A program made the translations under genes and the position numbers. Positions 7,669 to 16,630 of a stretch of DNA of 64,000 nt are shown piece by piece. The notes under the pieces were generated by a model. That model saw only the letters and a program-made list of their open reading frames with translations. It had not been told where the DNA came from and searched no databases. Within the stretch, counting starts at the first letter, position 1. Every line of letters starts with the position of its first letter. The DNA comes from Pseudomonadota bacterium (GTDB lineage Bacteria; Pseudomonadota; Gammaproteobacteria; Burkholderiales; Casimicrobiaceae), in contig JAFEDD010000031.1 of the NCBI GenBank assembly GCA_018241765.1, positions 29,226 to 93,225 on the forward strand, written 5' to 3'.

Positions 7669-9240
7669 ATGTTCGGCTCGGTTGACGATCTTCGGCATGA
7701 TCTGACGGCGTTCGCAGCGCCTTCGGGCGCTGACGAGTGGTGTTCCGTACCAACCACGATCTCGACCGAGGTCGGCCTGGCCATCCTGCGGCTCGCCACG
7801 GGCAAGCCGGTCGCGCTGCCGGGCGCTGCCGAACTCGAGATAGAGGAGAGCGAAAGACTCGGTGAATTGTCGCGAAAGGTGATTGCACAGGTGTTCCTGT
7901 CACCAGAGGCGACCCATTTCACGACGCTTGGCCTCGGCCCGGATGCCGATGCGTCCTCGGTACGCGACCACTTCCGGCGATTGATGACGATCGTGCATCC
8001 CGATGCCCGCCCGGTTGGCTTTCCCTCGGATTCAGCAGTACGCGTGAACCGTGCGTATTCGGTGCTCTCGAATGACGACGAGAAGGCCGCCTATATCGCG
8101 TCGTTGGCAACGCGTGATGCACCTGCGCTGCGTTCTGGATCGCGTGCGTCGCCTCATCGCAGTCGGACTACCGGCGAACGGAGTTCATCCAACTGGATGA
8201 CGACAGTGCTCGGCGTGTTGCGTTCGCGACATGCACTGCCCTGGCTCGCGGCGGCGCTCTTGGTGCCAGTCGTCGCCCTGCTGATCTCGACGCTGCGCAG
8301 CCCTGAACCCGTGCACCTCGTTGAAGCGAAGGTCGGTTCTCGCGGTAATGCGATGCGTTCGCCCCGCCCTGAAGCGCCACCGCCATTGCCGGCGGCGAGC
8401 GAAACACAATCGAATGTTCCCGCCGGCGCACCGTCGCCGACTCCGCCTCCTACGGCTAACGCATCGAACCAACCACACGAGGATTTTGCGATCGCAGCCA
8501 ACACCCCGCCCAACCCCGTTCGACGCACCGAGCACCGCGCCAATGGCATGATGTTGAGCGACGGGCTGAGCGAACGAAGCCTCGCGCTGGTGACCGCGAA
8601 ACGAAACGTCGCGGCGGCGCCGTCGGGGGTCACGCCCCCGACGGTTTCCCGGCGAACCGACCCGCCGTCGTTGGCGCCGGCACCAAGCCCGCGCGAAACT
8701 CTGCTGAAAGCTGCGGAGGGGCGCGAGGCGATCGAACTCGCTTCCCCGCCGCCGCCCAGTCCGATTTCGATTCCAATCGCGAGCCGAAGCGTTGCGGCGG
8801 AGGCCGAACCTTCGGCCGTGGCGGCGCCCACAAAGGCGTCGAACACCGCTCCGCCGCTCGCGGCCGGTGCGCCAAAGAGCGAAACCAACGCGCTTCGACC
8901 CAGCGACGCAGATGACTTGCTGCTCAAGTTTGCCGCGGCGTATGAGAGCGGATCGATCAGCGGATTCGCGCCCCTCTTCGCATCGAACATGAACGGACGG
9001 CGTCAATTACTCAACGAATACGAGCGTGTGTTCGCATCAACACGGAGCCGCTCCATCCGACTCAATCAGTTCAAGCACAGCATCAACGGCGAACGCATCG
9101 CCACGGCCGGATACGCCACCGTGACGACGGTCGATCAGGAAAATCGCAGTTCGAGCCAGCGCGTCTTCCTGGAGTTCGACATCACGCGTGAACGCGGTGT
9201 CCCGCGCATCGAGCGCTTGGCCAACTACACGGTGAACTGA
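7669..9240 (+). CDS. J-domain membrane protein in polysaccharide operon
   Basis: A 523-residue protein with an unusual layout. Residues about 81-145 look like a J domain: THFTTLGLGPDADASSVRDH, then the key HPD triplet near 110 (TIVHPDA) and an RAYSVLSNDDEKAAY helix. A single transmembrane helix follows near 188-208. Next comes a long Pro/Ala/Ser-rich, probably disordered stretch. The last 110 residues resemble an NTF2/SnoaL-like fold (LLLKFAAAYESGSISGFAPL). J domains stimulate Hsp70, so the cytoplasmic N-terminus could recruit DnaK to the export complex while the C-terminus acts in the periplasm. Function is inferred. The start ATG was chosen because it lies just after the kinase stop. Confidence 0.75.
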   Translation: MFGSVDDLRHDLTAFAAPSGADEWCSVPTTISTEVGLAILRLATGKPVALPGAAELEIEESERLGELSRKVIAQVFLSPEATHFTTLGLGPDADASSVRDHFRRLMTIVHPDARPVGFPSDSAVRVNRAYSVLSNDDEKAAYIASLATRDAPALRSGSRASPHRSRTTGERSSSNWMTTVLGVLRSRHALPWLAAALLVPVVALLISTLRSPEPVHLVEAKVGSRGNAMRSPRPEAPPPLPAASETQSNVPAGAPSPTPPPTANASNQPHEDFAIAANTPPNPVRRTEHRANGMMLSDGLSERSLALVTAKRNVAAAPSGVTPPTVSRRTDPPSLAPAPSPRETLLKAAEGREAIELASPPPPSPISIPIASRSVAAEAEPSAVAAPTKASNTAPPLAAGAPKSETNALRPSDADDLLLKFAAAYESGSISGFAPLFASNMNGRRQLLNEYERVFASTRSRSIRLNQFKHSINGERIATAGYATVTTVDQENRSSSQRVFLEFDITRERGVPRIERLANYTVN

Positions 9241-9245
9241 TTCGC

Positions 9246-10454
9246 ATGACGTCGGACGCGAACGCTTCGCCCATGCGCTACCAGCATGCGGCGACTTTGG
9301 GGGCCGGATGCCTTGTGGCGCTCGCGGTCGCCGCGACGGCGTGGTGGTCAGCGCAGACTGCCCCCCTCGCCCGTCCTTTCTCGTCGCAGCGACAATCCAA
9401 CGATCGAAGCGTCAGCGGCGACGCGCCAGCGTATGTGCAGCAGCGGCCCTTCGATGCCATTGGCTGGCTCGCGTGGGCGGGAGCGGATGGTGCGCCGCAA
9501 TCGGCGAGCCTCGCTCGCGGCGCCGACGCCAAAGTCGCGATAGCAAGTCGTCTGGCGCCCTTCGATCCGCAGGTGCTGCGATCGCAGGCGCTGTTGTTTG
9601 CCGCTCGTGGCGACTTTCACGACGCTTTGCTCTGGCTGGATCGTGTTGCGCAACTCGGCGGCGAGGAAGGCGATGCCGCGCTAACCAGTATGTTGGCGTT
9701 CATTGGCGGCGACGACTTTCATTCTTGGTTGGCAACTGCGCTCGCGCAGCACAACCCCGTCGTTGACGCGCTACTGCTACGCGCATGCCGTGCAAACACG
9801 GAGTTGCCGCGCCTCGCACGATTCGTGGAGAGCGTGATTCGAGCACGACCGATCCCGGACTCAGCGGTCGACTGCATCGCCAATCGCGCGATCGATGCCA
9901 ATCTGGCGCCGTTCGCGCAATGGGTATGGCTAAACGGATCGAAGGCGGTGCCAAAGACAATGGCATACGTCCTGAATGGTGACTTTGAAGGGCCGATCGA
10001 CAGCGGTCCATTCGCATGGAAAATCCACCCTGGCGGCGAGTATCGAGACGGGTTCAGCGCCCGCGTTCGCCCGGCCCAAACCACCGTTGGCGGCAAAAAC
10101 CTGCTGGAAGTCCGCTTCAACGGACGTACGCTACGCCCCCCCGTGGCTCAGCAGATCCTGGTTCTGCCTGTCGGCGCCTACACCCTGAGCTACCGGAGCC
10201 GGCCGTCCGATGCGCTTTCCGGCAACCGTCTGCTCTGGCAAGTGCGCTGTTTGGGCAGCACCACTGCCCTATCGCCCTCGGAACGCGCGGCCGCCGTCGA
10301 TCCCACCGGTTGGACCACCGTGACGACCGAGTTCACCGTGGCGGCAGGGTGCTCGGGCCAACTGCTGACACTCGAGGCTGCGTCACCTCGCGACATTGTC
10401 GACGGCGGTCGCGGAAGTGTCGCCTTCGATGATGTGCAGATCACTCGTCGGTAA
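9246..10454 (+). CDS. Membrane-anchored periplasmic protein of polysaccharide operon, unknown function
   Basis: A 402-residue protein starting 5 bp after the J-domain gene. An N-terminal hydrophobic segment (about 15-37) is a signal anchor. Residues about 70-210 are helical with repeat-like spacing resembling tetratricopeptide units (VLRSQALLFAARGDFHDALL). The C-terminal 150 residues start YVLNGDFEG and look like a beta-sandwich carbohydrate-binding type module. I do not recognise a named family. Position suggests a scaffold or polysaccharide-contacting role. Transcription probably continues from upstream. Confidence 0.7.
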   Translation: MTSDANASPMRYQHAATLGAGCLVALAVAATAWWSAQTAPLARPFSSQRQSNDRSVSGDAPAYVQQRPFDAIGWLAWAGADGAPQSASLARGADAKVAIASRLAPFDPQVLRSQALLFAARGDFHDALLWLDRVAQLGGEEGDAALTSMLAFIGGDDFHSWLATALAQHNPVVDALLLRACRANTELPRLARFVESVIRARPIPDSAVDCIANRAIDANLAPFAQWVWLNGSKAVPKTMAYVLNGDFEGPIDSGPFAWKIHPGGEYRDGFSARVRPAQTTVGGKNLLEVRFNGRTLRPPVAQQILVLPVGAYTLSYRSRPSDALSGNRLLWQVRCLGSTTALSPSERAAAVDPTGWTTVTTEFTVAAGCSGQLLTLEAASPRDIVDGGRGSVAFDDVQITRR

Positions 10455-10470
10455 AGCCCGGCGCATCGAA

Positions 10471-10499
10471 TTGATTAGACGTCGACGACGCATTACACT
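10471..10499 (+). promoter_or_regulatory. Putative sigma-70 promoter inside the polysaccharide operon
   Basis: TTGATT and TACACT are separated by exactly 17 bases, each matching four of six consensus positions. They lie 32 bp upstream of the FecR-like gene and just after the previous stop. This could give an extra transcript for the last two genes. It is a pattern match only. Confidence 0.35.
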
Positions 10500-10530
10500 T
10501 AAAATGAAAAAAACGGCGAGGTGGTTAAAC

Positions 10531-11016
10531 ATGCGATTCCCTGCTTTCAGCTCATTCCTGCTTGGTGTCAGCCTGTCGATTTCGGCAGCGGCGCAAAACA
10601 ACGCTCCGGCCTGTGATGATCAGGAAGCAGCGAAGCGCGACACTGTTGCAGAACTGCGTGAGGTTCAAGGCAACGTTTTGGTCAGCGACAGCCAGGGCAT
10701 GGCAACGGGTGTCGACAACCAGCGCCTGAAGAACAAGGTTCGGGTCACAACGACATCGCGTGCGGGTGTCCTCGTGCATTTCGATTGCGGCTGCGACGTT
10801 CGCTTGAAAGAAAACGAGCGGCTGGATGTCGAATCCCCGCGCGCCTGTGCGGCGCTGTTGGCTTCGGTTCAAGCCGTCCCGATTGGTGCGCCGATTGGCG
10901 CCGTTGCGCCAGTGGCGACGACCGGAATTTCGACGCCCGGCTTGCTGATCACGACCGGCGTAGGGGTCGGCGCGTACCTGCTGTATCGCAACAACAGGAA
11001 CGTCAGCCCCAACTGA
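10531..11016 (+). CDS. Exported FecR-like domain protein
   Basis: A 161-residue exported protein. The start MRFPAFSSFLL is preceded by GAGG nine bases upstream; an ATG at 10504 is an alternative. The signal peptide ends at SAAAQ. The mature region contains VQGNVLVSDSQGMATGV, then VRVTTTSRAGVLVHFDCGCD and VRLKENERLDV. This follows the FecR-type beta repeat, in which a threshold phrase precedes a line of strands. Two cysteines in DCGCD and one in RACAAL could form disulphides. A glycine-rich hydrophobic segment near the C-terminus (about 130-155) may be a membrane anchor. Such proteins often sit in polysaccharide loci. Its precise role is unknown. Confidence 0.6.
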   Translation: MRFPAFSSFLLGVSLSISAAAQNNAPACDDQEAAKRDTVAELREVQGNVLVSDSQGMATGVDNQRLKNKVRVTTTSRAGVLVHFDCGCDVRLKENERLDVESPRACAALLASVQAVPIGAPIGAVAPVATTGISTPGLLITTGVGVGAYLLYRNNRNVSPN

Positions 11017-11020
11017 GTCG

Positions 11021-12466
11021 ATGCCGCAGCCGCTGCACTATGCCGTGGAAAAGGCCCTGGCGATCGCGCTGGGGCTTTTTCTTTTGGTGGCTGCATTTCG
11101 CGGCGGCAACATCGACGAGGTCGTCGTTGCGAGCCTGTACGGCGCACTCCTGATCACCGGACTCGCGCTCGCCGTTCGCTGGAGCGGCCGAGGCACGACA
11201 CCCTCCGTTTCCAGCGCAGCGATCGCATTTTGGGCAGCGCTTGGCCTTCTGACGCTGGTGACTCTCGTTGGCCTGATCCCGCTGGCTCCGGATACTTGGC
11301 TTGCGTTGAGGGGCCGAACGTATTACGAGCCTGTCATCGCAGCGCTGCGCACCATGTCGCCGGCTGAAGCGCCCTTACCCTTGTCGCTCGATCCTCCCGC
11401 CACGCGCCGATCTCTCTTGTTGGTCGTGACATGCCTCGCCATCGCCTACGCATCGGCGTGCCTGGGCAGGCGCAGCATGTTGCAATTGCTTGGAGCGTTC
11501 GCCATCGTTGCGACCGCCGAGGCATTGATCGGTCTCGTGCAACTCGGCTACGCAGGCGCGCTCACATTCAGCTACTCCGGGCACAACCGCGCCACCGGCA
11601 CCTTTGTCAACAAGAATCACTTCGCGACGATGCTGGCCATGGCGCTACCGCTGCTGCTACTCCGTGCCACAGGCCAATTCACGTTTTTTGTCCCCCATAT
11701 GGAGTCGGGCCCCATGGGACGCGCATGGTGGGGCGCTGCAAGCGCGGTTGTCGTGGCGGGTCTCATCGCAAGCACGTCGCGTGCAGGCCTGATCGCGGCT
11801 GGCCTCAGCTCCACACTTGCTTGCTATTTCATCTGGCGCCGGAAGCGAACCGTGTCGCGACCCGCGATGATCGTCGGAATCGCGTTGGCTGTTTTCGCGC
11901 TGGCCGTCAGTTGGCTCACCGGTATTCGGCGCTTGATCGAATCCGTGGTCGGTAGCGGTGCTGCCGACGGCTTCGCCTCGCGCGCGCAGATGAATGGGCA
12001 AACGTGGGACGGCATCGTTTCGCTGTTCCCCTTCGGATCGGGCATTGGCAGCTACGCTATTGTGTTCCCTCGATTCCAAACGCCACCGCTCACAGGATTC
12101 GTGGAATACGCGCATAACGACTATCTGCAATTGCTATTCGAAGGCGGTGCCGGTGGACTGATCGTTTTGGTACTGCTTGCGGCCGCCGCATGGTTTGCGG
12201 TGGAGCTGACCATTCAACTCGGAGATCGCGAGGCTCGCATCGCGCCAGGCGCCGGTTGCCTGCTCGGCGCGCTCGCCTTTGCGATTCACGCCGGATTTGA
12301 CTTTCCCGCCCACATTCCTGCGCTCGCCATCTTGGCCACCATGTTGTTCGCGGCAGCCATCAATCCAGCGATCGCTGCTGCCGGGCAACGACGCAAGCCG
12401 CCGGTTGGCACCCTTGTCCCTTGGGCACCGTCGGTCGCCGGCATTGAGCCAAGATTCGTGCGCTGA
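11021..12466 (+). CDS. O-antigen ligase/polymerase family membrane protein (Wzy_C)
   Basis: A 481-residue polytopic membrane protein with about ten predicted helices. The Wzy_C family signature is visible as GHNRATGTFVNKNHFAT in the middle and EYAHNDYLQLLFEGGAGG near residue 365, with the conserved His in a periplasmic loop. This family contains WaaL ligases and Wzy polymerases, which use lipid-linked glycans. In an operon with Wza- and Wzc-like proteins, polymerase or ligase activity on the exported polysaccharide is expected. The two cannot be told apart from sequence alone. It starts 4 bp after the FecR-like gene and closes the operon. The 162-bp spacer after it shows no strong terminator. 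Confidence 0.85.
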   Translation: MPQPLHYAVEKALAIALGLFLLVAAFRGGNIDEVVVASLYGALLITGLALAVRWSGRGTTPSVSSAAIAFWAALGLLTLVTLVGLIPLAPDTWLALRGRTYYEPVIAALRTMSPAEAPLPLSLDPPATRRSLLLVVTCLAIAYASACLGRRSMLQLLGAFAIVATAEALIGLVQLGYAGALTFSYSGHNRATGTFVNKNHFATMLAMALPLLLLRATGQFTFFVPHMESGPMGRAWWGAASAVVVAGLIASTSRAGLIAAGLSSTLACYFIWRRKRTVSRPAMIVGIALAVFALAVSWLTGIRRLIESVVGSGAADGFASRAQMNGQTWDGIVSLFPFGSGIGSYAIVFPRFQTPPLTGFVEYAHNDYLQLLFEGGAGGLIVLVLLAAAAWFAVELTIQLGDREARIAPGAGCLLGALAFAIHAGFDFPAHIPALAILATMLFAAAINPAIAAAGQRRKPPVGTLVPWAPSVAGIEPRFVR

Positions 12467-12628
12467 CCCCGCTCCCGCACGACATGGCCATTTGCGGCGA
12501 CAGACGACGCGGCGATACGCACGGTAGATCCGGCGCCAAGGCATCAGGCCGGTCGCCTTCGTTCATCGATGCAGCGCTCGTGAGGGATGACGGCGTTCGG
12601 CGTAGCGTTCGCGGCGCAACGAAACCGC

Positions 12629-13474
12629 TCACCGCCTCCCCTGCATCGCCCGAAAAATCCCGCGAAAGATGTCCACTTCTTCCCGTTCCAGTCGGGTGCG
12701 ATTGAACAAACGTTTGAGGCGGGGGAAAAGGCGTTTCGGGTTTTGGGGATTGAAGAAGCCGACGTCGGTGAGCGCCGCTTCCATATGGGCGAACATCGCG
12801 TCGATTTCGGCTTGCGTCGCCAACTGGAACTGCGGCGCCACCAATCCGGCCGTGGCGCCTGCGGCCATGCGCAATTCGTAGGCAAACACCTGCACGGCGC
12901 TACCCAGGTTGAGCGACGAGTACTCGGGGTTCGCCGGGATGAAGGCGAGCGTCTGGCAACGTGCGACTTCGGCGTTGCTGAGGCCGCTCATTTCGCAACC
13001 AAAGACCAGCGCCACACGTCCTTGCGCGGTGGCATCGACCAGCGCGTGGCTGGCCGTCCGCACGTCACTCACCTCACCGACGAAATCGCGCCCGCGCGCG
13101 GAACTGCCAACGACGTGCACGCAGTCGGCGATCGCCTCGCCGAGACTCGTGTACACACGCGCCTGATCGAGTACATCGGTCGCACCCGATGCGCGCGCCG
13201 TGGCGATGTCGCTTGGAAACGCCTCCGGGTTCACCAGCCGCAGATCCCTCAACCCCATGGTCTTCATCGCCCGCGCTGCGGCACCAATGTTGCCGGGGTG
13301 CGAGGTGTGCGACAGCACGACGGCGACACGTAAAAGCGCGCCACGTCCGGTGTGTGGTGCGACGTGCTCGTCCGACACGCTCGCGGGACTAAAATTGGGC
13401 GATTCCACTGCGGTCGGACGGAGTTCGATCGCGGCGGCGGATGCTCCCGAGGCGGGCGTTTCGGCGCCACTCAT
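12629..13474 (-). CDS. trmJ: tRNA (cytidine/uridine-2'-O-)-methyltransferase TrmJ
   Basis: A 281-residue SPOUT methyltransferase. It has the SpoU motifs: LSHTSHPGNIGAAARAMKTM (motif 1, with catalytic Arg), ALVFGCEMSGLSNAEV (motif 2) and IPANPEYSSLNLGSAVQVF (motif 3), which builds the knotted SAM site. TrmJ methylates the ribose of position 32 in tRNAs. The C-terminal extension with VDIFRGIFRAM is typical of the TrmJ family. The first 45 residues, before VAVVLSHTSHP, are an unusual low-complexity addition. The start faces suhB with only 27 bp between the two ATGs, so promoters must overlap coding DNA. Confidence 0.93.
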   Translation of the reverse strand: MSGAETPASGASAAAIELRPTAVESPNFSPASVSDEHVAPHTGRGALLRVAVVLSHTSHPGNIGAAARAMKTMGLRDLRLVNPEAFPSDIATARASGATDVLDQARVYTSLGEAIADCVHVVGSSARGRDFVGEVSDVRTASHALVDATAQGRVALVFGCEMSGLSNAEVARCQTLAFIPANPEYSSLNLGSAVQVFAYELRMAAGATAGLVAPQFQLATQAEIDAMFAHMEAALTDVGFFNPQNPKRLFPRLKRLFNRTRLEREEVDIFRGIFRAMQGRR

Positions 13475-13501
13475 GCTCTTTCCATCTTCAAACGATTCCC
13501 C

Positions 13502-14299
13502 ATGCACCCGATGCTCAACACGGCGGTGAAAGCCGCCCGCCAAGCCGCCGACATCATCCAGTACGGCGCCCGAAATCTCGATCGCCTGACCATCGACAGC
13601 AAGGGACCGGGCGACTTCGTGACCGAAATCGATCGCAACGCAGAAGCCGCGATTGTAGAAACCTTGCTCGGTGCCTACCCGACCCATGGCATTCTTGCCG
13701 AAGAAGGATCTGGGGCGACGCACGGCAATCCGCAGAGTGAACACATCTGGATCATTGACCCGCTCGACGGCACGACCAACTTTCTTCACGGCATGCCGAC
13801 GTACTGCGTATCGATCGCGTTGCAGGTCGCGGGCAAGTTGACACAGGGCGTGATCTACGACCCAAGCCGCAACGATCTGTTCACCACGACCCGTGGCGGC
13901 GGGGCGTACATGAACAATCGCCGCATCCGCGTCTCGAAAAACGACAAGCTTCGCAACGCGTTGATCGGCACGGGGTTTCCGTTCCGAGACGGCGCTGCGT
14001 TCGATGAATACGTCGTGCAGTTCCGCAACCTGATGCCGAAGACTGCGGGGCTGCGGCGCCCGGGTTCGGCGGCACTCGATCTCGCCTACGTGGCGGCAGG
14101 GTTCTACGATGGATTCTGGGAGATGAAACTCAACCCGTGGGACATGGCGGCCGGCGCGTTGCTCATCCTGGAGGCCGGTGGTCTGGTGACCGGAATCGAT
14201 GGCGAAGATACGTACATGCAAAGTGGCGCCGTCGTCGCCGCAACACCCAAGATCTTCCCGGAGCTGCTGCGCATCCTGCAACTCAAGAGCGTTGCGTGA
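13502..14299 (+). CDS. suhB: Inositol-1-monophosphatase family protein SuhB
   Basis: A 265-residue Mg-dependent phosphatase. Metal ligands are visible in ILAEEGSG and WIIDPLDGTTNFLHG, and in the C-terminal WDMAAGALLILEAGG block. SuhB dephosphorylates inositol monophosphate. In enterobacteria it also takes part in transcription antitermination of rRNA operons. The trmJ-suhB divergent arrangement is common in proteobacteria and supports the call. The gene is complete and of usual length. It converges on ackA with 13 bp between the stops. Confidence 0.95.
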   Translation: MHPMLNTAVKAARQAADIIQYGARNLDRLTIDSKGPGDFVTEIDRNAEAAIVETLLGAYPTHGILAEEGSGATHGNPQSEHIWIIDPLDGTTNFLHGMPTYCVSIALQVAGKLTQGVIYDPSRNDLFTTTRGGGAYMNNRRIRVSKNDKLRNALIGTGFPFRDGAAFDEYVVQFRNLMPKTAGLRRPGSAALDLAYVAAGFYDGFWEMKLNPWDMAAGALLILEAGGLVTGIDGEDTYMQSGAVVAATPKIFPELLRILQLKSVA

Positions 14300-14312
14300 G
14301 CCGCAAATTCCG

Positions 14313-15527
14313 TTAGCACGTCCTTCGTTGCAGCAGCGCCTGAGCGTCGCGCGCGCAGACCCACTCTTCGTTGGTTGGTTCCACCGCAACGGTGATGGCG
14401 CTATCGCGCCGCGAGATCGTCGTGCGATGTTCGGCATTCGCTTCGGCATCGATCGTCACGCCGAGCCACGCCATCGCCGCGCAAACCCTCTCGCGGATGA
14501 ACGCGTTGTGCTCGCCTACACCCGCCGTGAACACGAGCAGATCCAATCCGCCCAGCACGGCCATGAGCGAGCCGATCTCGCGCACGATCCGACGAACGTA
14601 AAGCGCCAGCGCGAGGCGCGCCCGCTCCCCGCGCTCGCCGTCGTCGCCTTCATGCTGCACGATGACCCGCGGCTCGTCGGAAATCCCGGAAACGCCGAGC
14701 AATCCAGACTCGTGATAGAGAATGCGACCAACCTCTTCGAGCGACAGCTTTTCGATTTCCATCAAGTAGAGTACGGCACCCGGATCGAGCGCGCCGGTTC
14801 GCGTCCCCATCATCAGGCCATCGAGCGCCGAAAAGCCCATGGTGGTGGTTACGCTACGAAGATCCCGCATCGCGCAAAGACTCGCCCCTCCGCCGAGATG
14901 GGCCACGATGACGCGTCCGCGCGCCAGTGCACCATGGCGCTCGGGAAGCGCATACGTCATGTAGTCGTACGAAAGGCCGTGGAAGCCATAGCGGCGCAGC
15001 CCTCGCTGCCATGCGGCGTACGGCAACGGAAGTACCTGCTCGACGGGCTCCAGTGTGCGATGAAAAGCCGTATCGAAGCAGGCAACCTGCAACACCTCGG
15101 GCTGCTGTTCGAGAAGCAGCGACATGGCCTTGAAGGGAAATGGTTGATGCAACGGTGCGAGCGGAATCAATGCACGCAGTTGCGCGATGACCGATGCGTT
15201 GACGACGGTCGGCTCGAAAAAGCTTGCGCCACCGTGTACGACACGGTGGGCGACGCCAGCAACACGGCGACCTCGAAGCCAGGCGGCGATGCGTTCGCGG
15301 ATGGCCGACAGCGCGCTGGTATAGGGGTGCTCCCGGTCGAGCGCAACCGGGCATCGCTCACCGGCGCTGTCTTCGTACGTCGGCGACGAGCCACCGACAC
15401 CCTGCACCTTGCCATTCCACCGTGGCGCATGCGGAAGCGGTGAAGCATCGGCATCAAACAACGCGAACTTGATGCTCGATGAGCCGCAATTGAGCACGAC
15501 GATGAGGCGTTGCGAAGACGGGTCCAT
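14313..15527 (-). CDS. ackA: Acetate kinase
   Basis: A 404-residue enzyme that interconverts acetate plus ATP and acetyl phosphate. The N-terminal VLNCGSSSIKFALFD phosphate-binding block is followed by CFDTAFH, RYGFHGLSYDYM, AHLGGGAS, MGTRTGALDPG and TAGVGEHNAFIRE, then PTNEEW near the end. All are AckA family signatures. The start MDPSSQRLIVV was chosen because the family begins about here; an upstream in-frame extension is Arg-rich and unlikely. No pta gene sits beside it, which is unusual. The only phosphotransacetylase-like sequence in the window is the C-terminal part of maeB. Confidence 0.93.
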   Translation of the reverse strand: MDPSSQRLIVVLNCGSSSIKFALFDADASPLPHAPRWNGKVQGVGGSSPTYEDSAGERCPVALDREHPYTSALSAIRERIAAWLRGRRVAGVAHRVVHGGASFFEPTVVNASVIAQLRALIPLAPLHQPFPFKAMSLLLEQQPEVLQVACFDTAFHRTLEPVEQVLPLPYAAWQRGLRRYGFHGLSYDYMTYALPERHGALARGRVIVAHLGGGASLCAMRDLRSVTTTMGFSALDGLMMGTRTGALDPGAVLYLMEIEKLSLEEVGRILYHESGLLGVSGISDEPRVIVQHEGDDGERGERARLALALYVRRIVREIGSLMAVLGGLDLLVFTAGVGEHNAFIRERVCAAMAWLGVTIDAEANAEHRTTISRRDSAITVAVEPTNEEWVCARDAQALLQRRTC

Positions 15528-15816
15528 GTTTCGATACAGGCGAAGATGCAACGATGCGGCGGGCGCCCCGGCCGCCCGTCGCCACCGCTTGCGGCACCAC
15601 GAACGTGGCTGCGTGACGGGGCGATTGTCTGGAGTCGATTGTCGCAGCAACGCGACGCGCACTGCGAGCGACTCGTCAAACCGTCGACGCACGCATACGA
15701 TAATTGCGGCACCGTGTCAGAAATGCCGCGCCGCATGGGGCGCAGAGCCTGCGTTTGCCACGACACCGCTTTCATCGTGAAAGCGCGCTTGAATGACCAA
15801 GGATAGGAGAACCAGT

Positions 15817-16569
15817 ATGAAGTATCGCTTCAAGGGCAACGTCGCGCTGGTGACAGGCGCGGGTTCCGGTATCGGTGAGGCGACGGCAAGGCTGCTCGCC
15901 GTGAACGGCGTTCGTGTCGTCGTCTCGGATGTTCATGCGGACGCCGCGCAACGCGTCGTCGCCGCGATCACGGCATCGGGCGGGCAAGCCGTGGCACACG
16001 TGGGGGACGTCGCGCTGCCGGAAGTTGCCGAGGCAGGTGTACGTTGCGCCCAGCGGCATTTCGGATCGCTGAATCTCGCGTTCAACAACGCCGGCATCGG
16101 AGGTTCGCTTCAACCATCGGCCGACCTCGCTGCGGAGGACTGGCAGCGTGTCATCGCGATCAACCTGAGTGGCGTGCAATATGGGCTTCGTCACCAGATC
16201 CCCGCGATGCTCGAAGCGGGCGGCGGTGCCATCGTCAACATGTCGTCGATCCTTGGCCTGGTCGGCAACCCGATGGCTCCGGCTTACGTTGCTGCCAAGC
16301 ACGGCGTGACGGGGCTCACCCGTTCTGCCGCACTGGCCTATGCCAACCAGGGCATCCGCATCAACTCCGTGCACCCCGGTTATATCGATACGCCGTTGCT
16401 GGACGTGCTCGATGCGGCCACCCGCGCGGCGCTCGTTGGCCTGCATGCCATCGGGCGACTCGGACGCGCTGACGAGGTCGCGCATGCCGTGGCGTTCCTG
16501 CTGTCCGAAGGCGCGAGCTTCATGACCGGCAGCGCACTGGTCGTCGATGGCGGCTATACCGCCGCTTGA
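15817..16569 (+). CDS. Short-chain dehydrogenase/reductase
   Basis: A 250-residue classical SDR. It shows the nucleotide-binding [10 protein letters not shown], the NNAG motif, the catalytic Ser in VNMSSILGL and the YVAAK catalytic Tyr/Lys pair, then HPGYIDTP and the C-terminal [15 protein letters not shown]. The acid after the second strand is DVHAD, which favours NAD(H) over NADP(H). GGAGA seven bases upstream supports MKYRFKG as the start. The substrate cannot be read from sequence. It stands alone between ackA and mutS. Confidence 0.9.
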   Translation: MKYRFKGNVALVTGAGSGIGEATARLLAVNGVRVVVSDVHADAAQRVVAAITASGGQAVAHVGDVALPEVAEAGVRCAQRHFGSLNLAFNNAGIGGSLQPSADLAAEDWQRVIAINLSGVQYGLRHQIPAMLEAGGGAIVNMSSILGLVGNPMAPAYVAAKHGVTGLTRSAALAYANQGIRINSVHPGYIDTPLLDVLDAATRAALVGLHAIGRLGRADEVAHAVAFLLSEGASFMTGSALVVDGGYTAA

Positions 16570-16630
16570 TCGCGCGCGGTTCACCGGCGCCTGCTCCGTT
16601 CTTTTTCATCCAACGCCTCACATCACACCC

